From the NCBI GenBank assembly GCA_005878515.1, contig VBLZ01000102.1, positions 1 to 29,490 of the forward strand: a stretch of 29,490 nucleotides of DNA, read 5' to 3'. Below the pieces are notes generated by a model, which was not told where the DNA came from, did not search any database, and saw only the letters and a program-made list of their open reading frames with translations. Positions 1 through 7,901 of this stretch are shown here, in pieces. The DNA is from Methanobacteriota archaeon. GTDB taxonomy: Archaea > Thermoplasmatota > Thermoplasmata > RBG-16-68-12. Every line of letters starts with the position of its first letter. Position 1 is the first letter of the stretch. The position numbers were made by a program, and so were the translations under genes.

Positions 1-420
1 TCGACCGATGGCGTGATCGTGGTGGGCGACGCCGCGGGCTTCCTCATTAACAACGGCTACACGTTCCGCGGGGTGGACCTCGCGATCGCGTCCGGCATCG
101 CTGCGGGCGAAGCTGCCGAGGCCGCGCGGGGCGCCGGTGGCATGTCGAGGGTAAATCTTGCGGTGTATGAGAAATTCTTGCGGGCGCGGAACGTGCTCAC
201 GGACCTCGAGCGGTTCCGACGGGCGCCGCTGTACATGAAGAACGAACGACTCTTCGACGTCTACCCGCGCATGCTCATGGAGATCGCCGAGCGCATGTAC
301 ACTGTGGACGGGAGCGGCAAAGAGCGCCTGTTCGACGTCGTCCTTGATGAGGCGTCGGCCGCCAACGTGCCGAAACTCAAGATGCTCCTCGACCTCCTTC
401 ACGGAGCCCGATCGATGTGA
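1..420 (+). CDS. fixC: FixC-type ETF:quinone oxidoreductase, C-terminal part (5' end outside window)
   Basis: This is the last ~139 codons of a flavoprotein dehydrogenase; the frame is open from the first base, so the start lies upstream. The visible part opens with the second FAD-contact motif of the family (VVGDAAGFLINNGYTFRGVD, then a helix DLAIASGIAAGEAA) and ends with the FixC-specific tail, including YEKFLRARNVLTDLERFRRAPLY. FixC proteins accept electrons from the EtfAB (FixAB) heterodimer and pass them to membrane quinone, usually with the small ferredoxin FixX. The stop codon overlaps the start region of etfB (TGATG at 418-422), so the three genes are probably cotranscribed and translationally coupled. 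No FixX lies between fixC and etfB, unlike the common fixABCX order. Assignment to FixC rather than another geranylgeranyl-reductase-like flavoprotein is strong because of the ETF neighbours. Confidence 0.88.
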   Translation, partial: STDGVIVVGDAAGFLINNGYTFRGVDLAIASGIAAGEAAEAARGAGGMSRVNLAVYEKFLRARNVLTDLERFRRAPLYMKNERLFDVYPRMLMEIAERMYTVDGSGKERLFDVVLDEASAANVPKLKMLLDLLHGARSM

Positions 421-1241
421 TGGACCGCGGGCCGGCGGCGCGCCCGATGCGCATCATCGTGTGCATCAAGCAGGTCCCGCGGGCGCAGGAGCTCCAGGTC
501 GATCCCGTCACCCAGACCCTCAAACGGGTCGGCGTGCCGAGCGAAATCAACCCGCCCGATGCCAACGCCCTCGAGATGGCGCTGCGCCTGAAGGACCAAC
601 ATGCGGCCGAGGTCGTCGTCCTCTCGATGGGCCCGACGTCGTTCGACGAAAGCTTGGAGCGCGCGGTCGCGATGGGCGCGGATCGGTCCGTGCTCCTGAC
701 CGATCGGATCCTCGGCGGCTCCGACACCGTGCCGACGGCGTACGCGCTGAGCGAGACGATTCAGAAAATCGGCGGGTACGATCTCCTCCTCTGCGGCGAG
801 GAGACCACGGACGCGTCGACGGGCCACGTCGGTCCCGGGATCGCGGGCCACCTGGACCTCCCGCAGATCACCTACGCGTCGGAGGTCCGAATCGAGGACG
901 GCAAGGTCCGAGCGAGACGGACGGCGGAGGACGGCACCGAGTGGTGGGAGACGACGATGCCCTGTCTGTGCACGGTGAATTTCGGCTGCAACAAGCCGCG
1001 GGAGCCGACGCTGACCGGGAAGATTCGCGTCGAGCGGGGCGGCGTGGTGACCCACTGGTCCTGCGCGGACGTCGGGATTGATCCGAAAAAGGTCGGGCTG
1101 TTCAATTCGCCGACGATTGTCGCGAAGGTCGACACCGTGAGGCTCCCGACACGCGCGGGCCGAATTTTCTCCGGGGAACCGAAGGAGACCGTCCGTCAGC
1201 TCCTCGACGCTCTGATCGCGGACCGGGTGATCTCTCCATGA
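420..1241 (+). CDS. etfB: Electron transfer flavoprotein beta subunit (EtfB/FixA)
   Basis: The small ETF subunit forms a heterodimer with EtfA, carries AMP or a second FAD, and docks on dehydrogenases. Family features seen: an N-terminal strand MRIIVCIKQVP, the stretch NPPDANALEMALRLKD, VVVLSMGP, AVAMGADRSVLLTDR followed by GGSDTVPTAYAL, CGEETTD and a VGPGIAGHLDLPQITY segment. The 'TDR..GGSDT' form resembles ETFs of the Fix/bifurcating type more than the simple human type; this is an inference from pattern only. Start choice is open: GTG 417, ATG 420 (overlapping the fixC stop as TGATG) or ATG 447. The last gives the canonical family N-terminus and would remove a basic nine-residue extension. 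The stop overlaps the start of etfA as ATGA. Full length, about 265-273 residues. Confidence 0.93.
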   Translation: MDRGPAARPMRIIVCIKQVPRAQELQVDPVTQTLKRVGVPSEINPPDANALEMALRLKDQHAAEVVVLSMGPTSFDESLERAVAMGADRSVLLTDRILGGSDTVPTAYALSETIQKIGGYDLLLCGEETTDASTGHVGPGIAGHLDLPQITYASEVRIEDGKVRARRTAEDGTEWWETTMPCLCTVNFGCNKPREPTLTGKIRVERGGVVTHWSCADVGIDPKKVGLFNSPTIVAKVDTVRLPTRAGRIFSGEPKETVRQLLDALIADRVISP

Positions 1242-2305
1242 CGGCCGTCCATGTCCTCGAGGACAAGTCCCATTTCCATGGAGTGTGGGTGTTCCTCGAA
1301 CACCGGAAGCAGGGCCTTCGGGACGTCAGCGTTGAGCTGATCGGCGAAGGGCGCCGCATCGCGGATTTGCGGAACACGACGCTCACCGGCGTCCTCCTCG
1401 GGAATAGAGTCGACGATCTCGCGACGTACGCGCTCGGGTACGGGTTGGACCGCGTGATTGTCGTCAACGATCCGCTCCTCGAGATCTACCGGTCGCGGCC
1501 CTACGCCCAGGTCATGGCGCAGTTGATCCGGCGGCACAAGCCCGAGGTCGTCCTCTACGGCGCCTCGAAGAACGGACGGGACCTGGGAGGCCGCCTCCAT
1601 GCGATCCTCGAGACCGGCCTGGCGGCGGACTGCGTCAAGTTCGACATCGACGCGGAGGGAAACCTCGACATGATCCGCCCCAGTTTCGGCGGGAAGAGCC
1701 TGGCCCACATCCTCTGCAAGAAGCATCGGCCCCAAATGGCCTCGGTACGCCGGAATGTGTTCGTCGCCCCGCCGCACGATCCGTCCCGGACGGGCGAGGT
1801 CGTCCACGAGTCCGTCGAGCTCGGGCCATCGGACGTCGACGCGACTCTCGCGGACTTTCAGGAATTCACCCGGGAGGGCGGACTCCGTCCGGAAGAGGCC
1901 GACGTGGTCGTGAGCGGCGGCTACGGCCTCGGGGACCCGAAAGCCTTCGCGATGCTCCAGGAACTCGCCGATTTGCTGGGCGGTGCAATCGCGGCCTCCC
2001 GCAAGGCGGTGGACAGCGGCTGGGTGCCGAAGATGCTGCAGGTCGGCCAGACCGGGATGACGGTCCGGCCGAAGCTCTACCTGGCCGTCGGCATCAGTGG
2101 CGCGGTGCAGCACCTCGCGGGGATGCAGGAATCCAAGAAGATCGTCGTGATCAACATCGATCCGAAGGCGCCCCTATTCGAGATCGCGGATTACGGGATC
2201 GTCGGGAACCTGTTCGAGGTCATCCCCGAGATGATTCGCCAGGTGAGGGCGCTCAAGAGCGGCGCGACCGATGTCCGGGCGGCGGTTCCGGCAACAGCTC
2301 GCTGA
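1238..2305 (+). CDS. etfA: Electron transfer flavoprotein alpha subunit (EtfA/FixB)
   Basis: The large ETF subunit binds the FAD that shuttles electrons to the quinone oxidoreductase encoded just upstream. At 355 residues it is full length. The N-terminal half has the EtfA opening GVWVFLEHRKQGLRDVSVEL. The C-terminal FAD domain is intact: VVVSGGYGLGDPKAF, GGAIAASRKAVDSGW, VGQTGMTVRPKLYLAVGISG, AVQHLAGMQESKKIVVIN and IADYGIVGNLFEVIPEM. Translation is coupled to etfB by an ATGA overlap at 1238-1241. Its last 53 bases overlap the 3' end of lipB on the opposite strand, so the two transcripts are antisense there. Nothing is missing; confidence is high. Confidence 0.95.
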   Translation: MTAVHVLEDKSHFHGVWVFLEHRKQGLRDVSVELIGEGRRIADLRNTTLTGVLLGNRVDDLATYALGYGLDRVIVVNDPLLEIYRSRPYAQVMAQLIRRHKPEVVLYGASKNGRDLGGRLHAILETGLAADCVKFDIDAEGNLDMIRPSFGGKSLAHILCKKHRPQMASVRRNVFVAPPHDPSRTGEVVHESVELGPSDVDATLADFQEFTREGGLRPEEADVVVSGGYGLGDPKAFAMLQELADLLGGAIAASRKAVDSGWVPKMLQVGQTGMTVRPKLYLAVGISGAVQHLAGMQESKKIVVINIDPKAPLFEIADYGIVGNLFEVIPEMIRQVRALKSGATDVRAAVPATAR

Positions 2306-2975
2306 GGTTCACTCGACGGAACGTGACGCCGAACACCGCCTGGAAGTGGGCGATGACGGAGGCCTTGACGTCTTCCAAGTCGACGGAATGCCCGAGGAGC
2401 TTCTCCATGGATGTCATGATTCCGCCGTCGTGGCCGCACGGTCGGATCTTGAGGAACTCCCGCAAGTCCGTCGTCACGTTGTGGGCGAAGCCGTGGAACG
2501 TCACGTTCCGATGGACCGCGAGCCCGATCGACGCGATCTTCTTGCCGCCGACCCAGACGCCGCGTTCGGGTCCCTCCCGCGTCGCGTCGATCCCGAAGTC
2601 CGCACACGTTCGGAGGAGGACCTCCTCGAGGTCCGTCACGAGCCGTTTCACCTCGAGTCGGTCCGGGAGCCTCAGGATCGGATAGCCGACGAGCTGGCCG
2701 GGTCCGTGATACGTCGCCTCGCCGCCCCGTTCGACCTCAAGAATCTCGAGCCCGGGGTCGAGGACGTCCTCGCGGCTCCCGCGTCGACCCAGCGTCGCGA
2801 CCGGATCGTGTTCGACGAGGATCAGGCCATCCGGGATCTTGTCCTCCGCCCGACGATCGACGAGCGCCTTCTGGAGCTCCCACACCTCCCGGTACGGCTT
2901 GCGGCCGAGGTCCAGGAGCCACGCATCCCGGACGATGAGGATCGGCGTTGACTCCCCTTCCGTGGTCGTGAGCAT
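2253..2975 (-). CDS. lipB: Octanoyl/lipoyl-transferase LipB
   Basis: LipB transfers an octanoyl (or lipoyl) group from acyl carrier protein to the lysine of lipoyl domains, through a cysteine thioester. The catalytic elements are present: ERGGEATYHGPGQLVGYPI near residues 82-100, the GGKKIASIG lysine near K146 and the KIRPCG cysteine at about C180. The enzyme is 240 residues; the last ~20 (EPPPGHRSRRS end) lie beyond the usual family end and are encoded in the overlap with etfA. The gene is four bases downstream of the E3 stop, so it is the last gene of the E2-E3-lipB unit, and the adjacent E2 lipoyl domain is its likely substrate. Archaea generally lack ACP-based fatty-acid synthesis, so the acyl donor is unclear. 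LplA-like ligases share the fold, but the LipB motifs and cysteine favour LipB. Confidence 0.93.
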   Translation of the reverse strand: MLTTTEGESTPILIVRDAWLLDLGRKPYREVWELQKALVDRRAEDKIPDGLILVEHDPVATLGRRGSREDVLDPGLEILEVERGGEATYHGPGQLVGYPILRLPDRLEVKRLVTDLEEVLLRTCADFGIDATREGPERGVWVGGKKIASIGLAVHRNVTFHGFAHNVTTDLREFLKIRPCGHDGGIMTSMEKLLGHSVDLEDVKASVIAHFQAVFGVTFRRVNLSELLPEPPPGHRSRRS

Positions 2976-2979
2976 GGGA

Positions 2980-4395
2980 TCAGCGGTTCAGCACGTGGAT
3001 CGCCTGGCCGAGGGCGGCCTCCGCGCTCTCCATGACCGCCTCCGGCAACGTCGGGTGGGGATGGACGGTGAGGGCGATGTCGGCGAGGGTCGCACCCATC
3101 TCGATCGCCAGGGTGAGCTCGCTGATCAAGTCGCTCGCATCCGGACCGACGATCGTCGCACCGAGGAGGACCTTCGAGTCGGCGTCGGCAATGAGTTTCA
3201 CGAAGCCGTCGTACTCGCCCGTCGTCAGCGCCCGGCCGATGGCCGCGAACGGGACCTTCCCGATCCGCGTGCGCCGGCTCTGCGCGGTCGCCTCCGCCTC
3301 CTGCAAGCCGACCGTGGCGATCTCCGGATCCGTGAAGATCGCGGCGGGCATCGCGTGGACGTCGAGTTCGACCGGATGACCCGCGATCACCTCGGCGGCC
3401 GTGACACCTTCTTTCGTCGCCTTATGCGCCAGGAATGGCGGGCCGATGACATCCCCGATCGCGAAGACGTGGGGGTTCGACGTGCGCAGCTGGCGATCTA
3501 CCTTGACGTATCCACGCGGACCGAACTCCACGCCGGCGACTTCCGCATGGAGATCGTCCGTGTTCGGTCGGCGGCCCACGGTGACGAGGATCGTGTCCGC
3601 CCGCCGTGCGATCAGTCCCTCCGGCGTCACGATGTCGACGACGGTCTGCCCTTTGTCCTCGCGCCAGCCGCGGGCCTGGGACTTCACATGGACTTCCACG
3701 CCGAGCTTCTGCAGGTTCCGCGCGACGACCCGGACCGCCTCCGAGTCAGTCCCCGGGAGCAGCTGCTCCATGATCTCGGTGACGACGACACGACTGCCGA
3801 GCTTCGCGTAGAACATCCCGAGCTCGAGGCCGGAAACCCCGCCTCCGATGATCGCGAAGTTCTGGGGGATGCGGGGTAGCTCGAGGGCCTCCTTCGTGCT
3901 GATGACGCGCTTGCCGTCGAACCGAAACGCCGGCAGGTCGGAGGGCCGGCCCCCGGTCGCGATGATGGCGTCCGTGAAGGTCACCCAATCGGATCCTTCG
4001 GCCTTCCGGACCTCGAGATCGTTCGGTCCCATGAACGAGGCGGTACCCGCGAGGACGTCGACGCCGTTGCCTTTGCACAGCTGGCCGATCCCGTTCACGA
4101 GGCGCTGGACGACGGACGTCTTCCACTGCTGCAACCGGGCCAAGTCGACTTTCACGGGGCCCGTTTCAACCCCACGCTCGCTCGCGCGCTCGATCGCGCG
4201 GACCAGATTCCCCGTGTGGATGAGCGCCTTGCTCGGGATACATCCGTAGTTCAGGCATTCGCCGCCGAGCCGGTCTCGCTCGACGAGGAGGACATGCTTC
4301 CCGAGCTGCGCCGCGCGGATCGCCGCCGGATAGCCGCCCGGTCCCGCTCCGATGACCACGACATCCGCGTGCCGGTCCACCAACCGACCGAACAA
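2980..4395 (-). CDS. lpdA: Dihydrolipoyl dehydrogenase (E3)
   Basis: This FAD enzyme reoxidises the dihydrolipoyl arm of E2 and reduces NAD+. It has 471 residues, typical for E3. Seen: the N-terminal FAD dinucleotide motif VVVIGAGPGGYPAAIRAAQLG (about residues 12-32), the redox disulfide GGECLNYGCIPSK (C47 and C52), the NAD-binding GGGVSGLELGMFYAKLGSRV, the FAD motif FAIGDVIGPPFLAHKA, and the C-terminal active-site base HPHPTLPE (about H447/E452). The start given is TTG 4395. A TATA-like box at about 4402-4411 on this strand lies 28 nt from GTG 4380, which would give a leaderless product starting VDRHADVVVIG, so the true start may be 4380. E2 lies upstream (61 bases) and lipB downstream. Confidence 0.95.
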   Translation of the reverse strand: MFGRLVDRHADVVVIGAGPGGYPAAIRAAQLGKHVLLVERDRLGGECLNYGCIPSKALIHTGNLVRAIERASERGVETGPVKVDLARLQQWKTSVVQRLVNGIGQLCKGNGVDVLAGTASFMGPNDLEVRKAEGSDWVTFTDAIIATGGRPSDLPAFRFDGKRVISTKEALELPRIPQNFAIIGGGVSGLELGMFYAKLGSRVVVTEIMEQLLPGTDSEAVRVVARNLQKLGVEVHVKSQARGWREDKGQTVVDIVTPEGLIARRADTILVTVGRRPNTDDLHAEVAGVEFGPRGYVKVDRQLRTSNPHVFAIGDVIGPPFLAHKATKEGVTAAEVIAGHPVELDVHAMPAAIFTDPEIATVGLQEAEATAQSRRTRIGKVPFAAIGRALTTGEYDGFVKLIADADSKVLLGATIVGPDASDLISELTLAIEMGATLADIALTVHPHPTLPEAVMESAEAALGQAIHVLNR

Positions 4396-4456
4396 CTCCG
4401 CTCTCTTAATCTCTTTGCGGACGCGGAGTATTCAGACGCGACCCACCCGAAGTGGG

Positions 4457-5677
4457 CTAGCCGGTATCCACGAAAATCGTCGCGGGATGTTCGAGGTAGT
4501 TCCGGACCGACTGGACGAACGCCGCCCCCACGTGACCATCGATTACGCGGTGGTCGAAGGAGCACGACAGGTACATCATTTCCCGAATCGCGATCTGGTC
4601 GTCTCGGACGACGGGCCGCTTCTCGATCTTGTGCACCCCGAGGATGGCGACCTCGGGCCAGTTGATGATCGGCGTGGCGAGGATGCCGCCTTCCTTGCCG
4701 AGCGAGGTGATCGTGAAGGTGGACCCTTGGACGTCTTGCAGGGAGAGTTTCTTGTCCCGCGCCGCGGCCGCGAGCCGGTCGATTTCTTTCGCGAGGTCCC
4801 AGAGGCTTTTCTTGTCGGCCTCGTGGACAACGGTGACCGTGAGGCCCTCGTCCGTGGCCGTCGCGATGCCGATGTTGTAGTATCGCTTGACGACGATCTC
4901 CCCTCGCTCGTCGTCGACGGAGGAGTTCAAGGTCGGGAATTCTACCAGCGCCGCGAGGACGGCCTTGGCGAAGAACGGGAGGAAGGTGAGTTTGACTCCC
5001 TTGCGCTCCGCGGTGGGTTTCAGATGGTCGCGCAGGTGAACGAGTTGGGTCATGTCGACCTCTTCCACATACGTGAAGTGAGCCGCGGTGGCGTTCGATT
5101 TCGCCATCTTCTCGAAGATCCGCTTCCGCAGCCCATGAATCGGGATCCGCTGTTCGCCGGCGGTGGGCGCGACTGCAGCGGCCGGTACGGGCACCGCGGC
5201 GGCGACTCTCGGGGGGGCCTGAGCGGCCTTGCGGACGTCATCTTCGGTGAGGCGACCTTGCGGGCCACTGCCTCGGATTGCCGCGAGATTCACGTTGAGT
5301 TCCTTCGCGAGGCGGCGGACGGCGGGTGCCGCGAGGATGTCCCCGGTCGGGGCGGGCGCCGGGGGCGCGACGGTCATGACCGGTGGCGGTGGAGCCGAGG
5401 CCGACCGGGTCGTCTCTGGTCGGGGAGGGGCCGTCTCGCCCGCTTCGCCGAACACGACGAGCGTGTTGCCGACCTTGACGACCTCGCCCTCTTTCGCCCG
5501 GAGCTGGAGGATCTTACCCGTGACGGGCGAAGGGATTTGAACGGTGACCTTGTCCGTCATGACCTCGACGATTGGGTCGTTCTCCTTGACGGCGTCCCCT
5601 TCCTTCACGAACCACTTGACGACCTCGCCTTCGTGGACGCCTTCCCCAATGTCGGGAAGCTTGAACTCGCGGGCCAT
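4457..5677 (-). CDS. Lipoyl-dependent 2-oxoacid dehydrogenase acyltransferase (E2)
   Basis: E2 is the core of the 2-oxoacid dehydrogenase complex: it takes the acyl group from E1 on its swinging lipoyl arm and transfers it to CoA. Domain order in the 406 residues: lipoyl domain 1-78 with the modified lysine at K43 (EVMTDKVTVQIPSP); an Ala/Pro-rich linker 80-112; peripheral subunit-binding domain about 115-150 (APAVRRLAKELNVN, GSGPQGRLTEDDV); a second Ala/Pro linker; and the catalytic domain from about 176, with the HxxxDG motif SFDHRVIDG (H376, D380). All key residues are present. The adjacent E1 pair looks like the branched-chain type, so this may be BkdC-like, but the substrate cannot be fixed from E2. 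ATG start with a TATA-like box at 5715-5724 on this strand. Confidence 0.94.
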   Translation of the reverse strand: MAREFKLPDIGEGVHEGEVVKWFVKEGDAVKENDPIVEVMTDKVTVQIPSPVTGKILQLRAKEGEVVKVGNTLVVFGEAGETAPPRPETTRSASAPPPPVMTVAPPAPAPTGDILAAPAVRRLAKELNVNLAAIRGSGPQGRLTEDDVRKAAQAPPRVAAAVPVPAAAVAPTAGEQRIPIHGLRKRIFEKMAKSNATAAHFTYVEEVDMTQLVHLRDHLKPTAERKGVKLTFLPFFAKAVLAALVEFPTLNSSVDDERGEIVVKRYYNIGIATATDEGLTVTVVHEADKKSLWDLAKEIDRLAAAARDKKLSLQDVQGSTFTITSLGKEGGILATPIINWPEVAILGVHKIEKRPVVRDDQIAIREMMYLSCSFDHRVIDGHVGAAFVQSVRNYLEHPATIFVDTG

Positions 5678-5714
5678 CGAATCTCGCTCTGGGTCCTTCG
5701 CAAGCCCGCGCTCA

Positions 5715-5724
5715 GCTTAACATT
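5715..5724 (-). promoter_or_regulatory. Putative promoter (TATA-like box) of the E2-E3-lipB unit
   Basis: On the minus strand the sequence reads AATGTTAAGC, an archaeal TATA-like element centred about 43 nt before the E2 ATG. This would give a leader of about 18 nt. It suggests that E2-E3-lipB has its own promoter rather than relying on readthrough from the E1 genes, which end 670 bases away behind an opposing gene. Confidence 0.45.
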
Positions 5725-5765
5725 TTCCACGTTCCATCGCCCATGCGGCTGAAGCGGATGCGAAT

Positions 5766-5775
5766 CGTTTTATGG
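5766..5775 (+). promoter_or_regulatory. Putative TATA-like box upstream of the small membrane protein
   Basis: CGTTTTATGG on the plus strand, preceded by a purine-rich GCGAA-like BRE. It faces the membrane protein gene whose preferred start is at 5910-5916, implying a leader of roughly 110 nt. That leader contains the perfect inverted repeat at 5850-5866. Confidence 0.35.
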
Positions 5776-5849
5776 CCACCGGCCGATGTCCGTACGGGGA
5801 GGAGTGGGGTCGTGGAGGAGTGGCACAGACCGGTGGGCGTGATTTGTGC

Positions 5850-5866
5850 CCGGCGCCTCGCGCCGG
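5850..5866 (+). other. Perfect inverted repeat in the leader of the small membrane protein gene
   Basis: CCGGCGC-CTC-GCGCCGG: two 7-base arms that are exact reverse complements around a 3-base loop. It lies between the putative TATA box and the ribosome-binding site of the gene at 5910. No U-tract follows, so it is not a classical intrinsic terminator. It could be an RNA hairpin in the leader or an operator, or a chance event in GC-rich DNA. Confidence 0.4.
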
Positions 5867-5909
5867 AAAGATTCCCGGCCTGCTCCTCCTTTCTGTGACA
5901 GAGGAGGGA

Positions 5910-6338
5910 GTGGCAATGAGACGTCCGGTCGGGATATCCATTCTTGGTGGGCTCGTGCTCTTGGCGGCTGTGATCCTAGTTCTGATTTCCATCGCGAGCT
6001 TCATCGTCGGACTCGCTTTCCTCCTGCCGTTCCCGAACGGTGGGCCGACGTTACCGGGAACGCAGCTCCTGCTCAACGCGGTCCTATATTTCGTGATCGG
6101 GGTCGTCCTCGCGATTGCGGGATCGGGACTCCTGCGGATGCGCGTGTGGGCGTACGGGCTCGCGGTTCTCGCCACGCTGGTCACCCTCGTCTACGTGGGT
6201 TACACCGCGTACCAGCGGTCGAACTCGGGGGAGGCTCTCAGCGTTGCCGCGATCCTGACGCTCGGAATCGTCGGCGTGATTTTCGTGTACTTGCTCGCGG
6301 CGTCACGCGCGTTCCGTCGGCCCGTTGGAACAGCCTGA
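5910..6338 (+). CDS. Small polytopic membrane protein of unknown function
   Basis: About 140 residues, almost entirely hydrophobic, with four predicted membrane helices: GISILGGLVLLAAVILVLIS, LLLNAVLYFVIGVVLAIAGS, VWAYGLAVLATLVTLVYVGY and SVAAILTLGIVGVIFVYLLA. I do not recognise a named family; four-helix proteins with a 'LRMRVWAYGLAV' segment are common and uncharacterised. The frame is open back to 5772, but a strong Shine-Dalgarno (GAGGAGGG at 5901-5908) sits just before GTG 5910 and ATG 5916, and the residues before it have no membrane or domain character. It sits on the strand opposite to the E1 genes and E2-E3-lipB, splitting the oxoacid dehydrogenase locus. It ends 7 bases before the E1beta 3' end. 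A link to the complex is not implied. Confidence 0.75.
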   Translation: MAMRRPVGISILGGLVLLAAVILVLISIASFIVGLAFLLPFPNGGPTLPGTQLLLNAVLYFVIGVVLAIAGSGLLRMRVWAYGLAVLATLVTLVYVGYTAYQRSNSGEALSVAAILTLGIVGVIFVYLLAASRAFRRPVGTA

Positions 6339-6345
6339 GCGGTCG

Positions 6346-7317
<972 letters not shown>

Positions 7318-7319
7318 GT

Positions 7320-7898
7320 TCACGACCTCGACGCGTAGTATTCCTGGTACGGATCCTCGCCGCCCTTGCCGCCCGGGAGGCGACCGAGCATCTCGGGGTC
7401 GTCCTTGAAGGGAAGCAGGTCCGGATCCTCGTCGAGGCGTTCCTGGTAGTCCGGCTGAAGTTCCACGGCTCGGGCGAAGTGCTCGATGACCTTGGACTTG
7501 TCGCCCGACCGGGCCGCGATCCGCGCCAAGTTGAAGTGGGCACTCGCCCGCGTGGGCTCGAGCTTCAACGCCCGCGAGAACGCCTCGGCCGCGCCCTCCA
7601 GGTCGCCGGCATGGAACAGGTCGTATCCGAGGCTGTGCCACGCCTGCGGGTTGTTCGGCTGCGCGTCGCACAGCATCCGGTCGATCCGCGCGGCCTCCAT
7701 GTAGTCGCCTTCCGCGCCGAGGCACGCGGCGGCGAGGGCGCACACGTCTCCATCGACGGCGGCTTTGCGTTGCAGGAGCGGGCGAAGCAGCGCGAGGGCT
7801 TCCTTCGCGCGGCCCTGCTTGAACAGTTCATGGGCGCGTTGCACGCCGGACGAAGACGAGGGCGCGGGTGCGGGGGCGGCGGACCCTTTCTTTGCCAC
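7320..7898 (-). CDS. TPR-repeat protein encoded between E1alpha and E1beta
   Basis: 192 residues. After a short Lys/Ala/Pro/Ser-rich start (MAKKGSAAPAPAPSSSS) there are about four tetratricopeptide repeats: roughly 18-50 (QRAHELFKQGRAKEALALL), 51-84, 85-118 (AWHSLGYDLFHAGDLEGAAE, FSRALKLEP) and 119-150 (AHFNLARIAARSGDKSKVIEH). An acidic tail DEDPDLLPFKDDPEML and a Gly/Tyr-rich end follow. No enzymatic motif. The gene is three bases from the E1alpha stop and two bases from the E1beta start, so it is almost certainly cotranscribed and translated with both. TPRs bind other proteins; an assembly, scaffolding or regulatory role for E1 or the whole complex is an inference from position alone. E1alpha and E1beta genes normally sit side by side. 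Confidence 0.9.
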   Translation of the reverse strand: MAKKGSAAPAPAPSSSSGVQRAHELFKQGRAKEALALLRPLLQRKAAVDGDVCALAAACLGAEGDYMEAARIDRMLCDAQPNNPQAWHSLGYDLFHAGDLEGAAEAFSRALKLEPTRASAHFNLARIAARSGDKSKVIEHFARAVELQPDYQERLDEDPDLLPFKDDPEMLGRLPGGKGGEDPYQEYYASRS

Positions 7899-7901
7899 GG
7901 C

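Noticed and set aside
4440..4455. Short hairpin CCCAC-CCGAA-GTGGG after the E2 stop as a terminator
   Set aside because: Only a five-base stem without a T-run, and E3 follows on the same strand; likely chance in GC-rich DNA.
4352..5752. Long plus-strand open frame opposite E2
   Set aside because: Antisense shadow of the clear E2 gene; no recognisable motif and charge-biased composition.
7318..7743. N-terminal extension of E1beta
   Set aside because: It overlaps the TPR gene on the same strand in another frame and has the Arg/Pro-rich composition of a shadow frame.
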